Source: Alistipes sp. (GTDB lineage: Bacteria > Bacteroidota > Bacteroidia > Bacteroidales > Rikenellaceae). From it: a DNA stretch of 23,928 bases. Where the stretch lies: contig JAGCLX010000014.1 of assembly GCA_017646785.1 (NCBI GenBank), positions 1 to 23,928 on the forward strand, written 5' to 3'. The notes under the pieces are model-generated. The model was not told the DNA's origin. It saw only the letters and a program-made list of their open reading frames with translations, and did not search any database. Positions 22,018 through 23,928 of the stretch are shown here, piece by piece. Positions within the stretch are counted from its first letter, which is position 1, and the number at the start of each line of letters is the position of its first letter. Made by a program: the position numbers and the translations under genes.

Positions 22018-23252
22018 TGAATAGAAACAAGTACCTAATTTTGCTTGCCGTTGCTGTGGTTGCGGCATTTGCAATAACCTACTGGCCCAAGAAATCGGAG
22101 GCTTACAACCCTGACGCAGACAGCGCTCTGCAAGCGGCAATCGAGGCCTCGGAGCGTGGTGAGGAGTTGCGCAGACTCATTGCTGAGACCCCTGAGGCGG
22201 AGCAACGTGACATGGCATACCTTATCGTAAACATGCCTGAGCATGACCGCGAGGCTATGGACCTTGAGCTCTTGAAGGAGAATGTCACCTATGCCAATAT
22301 GGCACGCAACAAGTATGCGTGGGCACAGGCGTTGCCCGAGGAGGTATACCTCTGCGATGTGTTGCCCTATGCTGTTGTGGATGAGGTGCGTGACTCATGG
22401 CGCAAGGATATATTCGAGTTGTTCTCACCCGCTGTAGACACGTGCAAGACCATGTATGATGCTATCTGCGCTGTAAATGCTAACATCCCTGCTTTCACAG
22501 GCGTGCACTATAACACCAAGCGCGAGAAGACCAATCAGAGCCCCAGTGAGTCTATCCGTCAGGGCATGGCGTCGTGCACGGGCCTCTCTATCTTGCTTGT
22601 TGATGCCTACCGTGCTGTGGGTATCCCCGCACGCTTTGCTGGTACTGCATCGTGGCATGACAACCGTGGTAACCACAGCTGGACTGAGGTGTGGCTTGAT
22701 GGCGAGTGGCGTGTAACGGAGTACTACTTCCCTTCGCAGCTCGACCACCTATGGTTTATGGCTGATGTAGCAAAGGCTAACGCCGAAGACCGCACCTATG
22801 CTATCTATGCTACGCGCTTTGCGGGTGGCAACGACTGGTTCCCCATGGTGTGGGCTGGTGAGGAGGAGGGTGCTACTATCGAGGAGCTGCCCAAGTGGGT
22901 TGGTGCCGAGAATGTAACGCAGCACTACATCGACCTCGCTTATGACCAGTACACACGTCACCTCGAGGCAGGGACACATACCTTCCTCAGCATTGCGGGA
23001 TATAAGGAGCGTGGCAAGACTGAACACTCTGACGACCGCGTGGCTATGGGCGTAGACGTCTTCCGTGGCACGGAGCAGATGGATGGTGGCCTCACGGCAG
23101 GTGAGCACCGTGATATGAACGACTATTTCAAGGTGCTTCTTCCCAAGAACACCGAGTATGAGCTTCGCTACTACAACGAGGCGGGAGAGCTTCAGACTCA
23201 GAAGGTTGCGCTGGGAGAGGATGAAGCGCTTGTTCAGATATATCTCAACTAA
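22017..23252 (+). CDS. Transglutaminase-like domain protein, exported or membrane-anchored
   Basis: A protein of 411 residues with an N-terminal signal or anchor (YLILLAVAVVAAFAIT) and no lipobox Cys. The transglutaminase-like core lies at about residues 140-240. It has a nucleophile Cys187 in QGMASCTGLSILLVDAYRAVGIPARFAG (residues 182-209), His220 in GNHSWTEVW, and a third position in WRVTEYYF where Glu235 stands in place of the usual Asp. Upstream is a helical region; downstream, residues of about 240-411 are beta-rich with an ending QIYLN. It may be a cysteine peptidase or cross-linking enzyme; the substrate is unknown. It is translationally coupled to cutC. Confidence 0.85.
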   Translation: MNRNKYLILLAVAVVAAFAITYWPKKSEAYNPDADSALQAAIEASERGEELRRLIAETPEAEQRDMAYLIVNMPEHDREAMDLELLKENVTYANMARNKYAWAQALPEEVYLCDVLPYAVVDEVRDSWRKDIFELFSPAVDTCKTMYDAICAVNANIPAFTGVHYNTKREKTNQSPSESIRQGMASCTGLSILLVDAYRAVGIPARFAGTASWHDNRGNHSWTEVWLDGEWRVTEYYFPSQLDHLWFMADVAKANAEDRTYAIYATRFAGGNDWFPMVWAGEEEGATIEELPKWVGAENVTQHYIDLAYDQYTRHLEAGTHTFLSIAGYKERGKTEHSDDRVAMGVDVFRGTEQMDGGLTAGEHRDMNDYFKVLLPKNTEYELRYYNEAGELQTQKVALGEDEALVQIYLN

Positions 23253-23291
23253 ATTACATAGGCTACTTAGTGTAGTAAATATATAAGTATG

Positions 23292-23336
23292 AGCCACTCA
23301 GGGTATACAACTCTGGGTGGCTTTTCTCATTTTTTT
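23292..23336 (+). terminator. Rho-independent terminator after the transglutaminase-like gene
   Basis: AGCCACTCAG (23292-23301) pairs with CTGGGTGGCT (23313-23322), one G-U pair, around an 11-base loop. It is followed by TTTTCTCATTTTTTT. It ends the di-iron/cutC run. Confidence 0.88.
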
Positions 23337-23383
23337 CATTAAATATGGGGAGTGGACGTCGTCAATTTCCCAAAATCAGGCGA

Positions 23384-23414
23384 TTGTCCAAAATCGCACG
23401 CTCTCGTACCTTTG
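23384..23414 (+). promoter_or_regulatory. Promoter of the TonB-dependent receptor gene
   Basis: TTG at 23384-23386, a 20-bp spacer, then TACCTTTG at 23407-23414, followed by CACCG as at the hemD promoter. The leader is short, about 17-20 nt before the ATG at 23438. Confidence 0.72.
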
Positions 23415-23437
23415 CACCGAAGAAAAATGTGAAAACT

Positions 23438-23928
23438 ATGGGTGCAATACAGCGATACACTATATTAATAATGATGCTCTTCGTGAGCGTTGTGGCAAAG
23501 GCGACCGAACCCCCTATGGGTGTAGAGGTGAATGGCGTGGTGCGTGATGGTGAGGGTAACGCTCTGCCCTATGTAACCATCTTCGTCGAGGGCACAACGC
23601 GTGGCACAACGACAGATGCCGATGGCTGCTACACGCTTGTCGTTGCCGAGAGCGATGCGAAGCTCACTGCGCAGATGATGGGCTACGAAACTGCGACCCG
23701 CGATATAAATGTGTATGGTAATGCGCAGGTAGACTTTCAGTTAGCGGAGTCTGCTATGGCGATAGATGCTGTTATGGTGTCGGCGTCGGGTGTAGGTAAC
23801 ATTAAGCGCTCGGCATTTAATGCTGTGGCCGTAGATATGCAGCCCCTAAAGAATACGACAAAGAACCTTGCCGATGCGCTCGCGAGTGCCCCTGGTCTAA
23901 AACTCCGCGAGTCGGGAGGTGTAGGCTC
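23438..23928 (+). CDS. TonB-dependent receptor, 3' truncated by window edge
   Basis: N-terminal 163 residues of an outer-membrane TonB-dependent receptor, open to the right edge. The signal peptide is about residues 1-22 (QRYTILIMMLFVSVVAKA). A carboxypeptidase-regulatory-like domain spans about 29-110, with VNGVVRDGEGNALPYVTIFV, GTTTDADGCYTL and AQMMGYET. The start of the plug domain follows, with NTTKNLADALASAPGLKLRESGG. The start ATG follows GAAAACT, like other leaders here. The substrate cannot be read from this part. It may be iron, cobalamin or glycan uptake; no SusD partner is visible because the window ends. Confidence 0.92.
   Translation, partial: MGAIQRYTILIMMLFVSVVAKATEPPMGVEVNGVVRDGEGNALPYVTIFVEGTTRGTTTDADGCYTLVVAESDAKLTAQMMGYETATRDINVYGNAQVDFQLAESAMAIDAVMVSASGVGNIKRSAFNAVAVDMQPLKNTTKNLADALASAPGLKLRESGGVG

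Noticed and set aside
23317..23547. 76-residue frame overlapping the start of the TonB-dependent receptor
   Set aside because: It starts inside the terminator T tract, runs through the promoter, and is out of frame with a receptor whose signal peptide and domain are clear.

Overview
The window looks like a chromosomal segment from a member of the Bacteroidales. An Alistipes/Rikenellaceae-like gut organism is my best guess, but the genus cannot be fixed from the sequence alone. The evidence is: promoters of the Bacteroidota type (TTTG or TTG, 19-21 bp, TAnnTTTG); A-rich leaders without strong Shine-Dalgarno sites; several SPII lipoproteins with acidic residues after the lipobox Cys; a DUF4271-hemD-rnpA-yidD run; a DUF3467 gene; and a TonB-dependent receptor of the carboxypeptidase-regulatory-domain type.

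Layout. (1) 2-520: the 3' part of rplQ and its terminator. (2) 655-10462, plus strand: five lipoprotein genes of unknown function. The first has two near-identical BACON-like domains joined by a 12-bp tandem repeat. The next three are large paralogues, each with four beta-sandwich (FN3-like) repeats and a shared C-terminal domain. The fifth is small. All but the third paralogue have their own visible Bacteroidota-type promoter or -7 box, and each gene is followed by a hairpin terminator. (3) 18866 down to 10528, minus strand: a long co-oriented run lysE-like, cmk, ispH, a small membrane protein, an S41 protease, a sensor kinase, DUF4271, hemD, rnpA, yidD. Spacing is tight or overlapping, except for an 83-nt gap and an apparent internal promoter before hemD. 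(4) 19106-19408: a DUF3467 gene, divergent from that run. (5) 19409-20008: a 600-bp palindrome-rich intergenic region with no credible protein gene. It holds a 127-nt nested inverted repeat, a second inverted repeat, short tandem repeats, and a candidate minus-strand small RNA with its own promoter and terminator. (6) 20009-23252, plus strand: a hemerythrin/RIC-like di-iron protein, a LuxR-type regulator with a degenerate receiver, cutC, and a transglutaminase-like protein in one tightly packed run. (7) 23438 to the right edge: the start of a TonB-dependent receptor gene.

How they fit together. The lipoprotein block is probably a set of cell-surface proteins that co-vary in expression: the first two large paralogues share almost the same promoter core. 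The minus-strand run is mostly housekeeping (nucleotide, isoprenoid and heme synthesis, RNase P, membrane insertion) mixed with envelope functions. The 20009-23252 run looks like a stress or metal-related unit starting with a candidate NO/Fe-S repair protein. The most interesting leads are the paralogous lipoprotein block, the terminator-like hairpin just before the third paralogue, the candidate small RNA with the palindrome between it and the di-iron gene, and the pseudo-receiver regulator. No CRISPR array, transposase, phage gene or tRNA/rRNA gene was seen.
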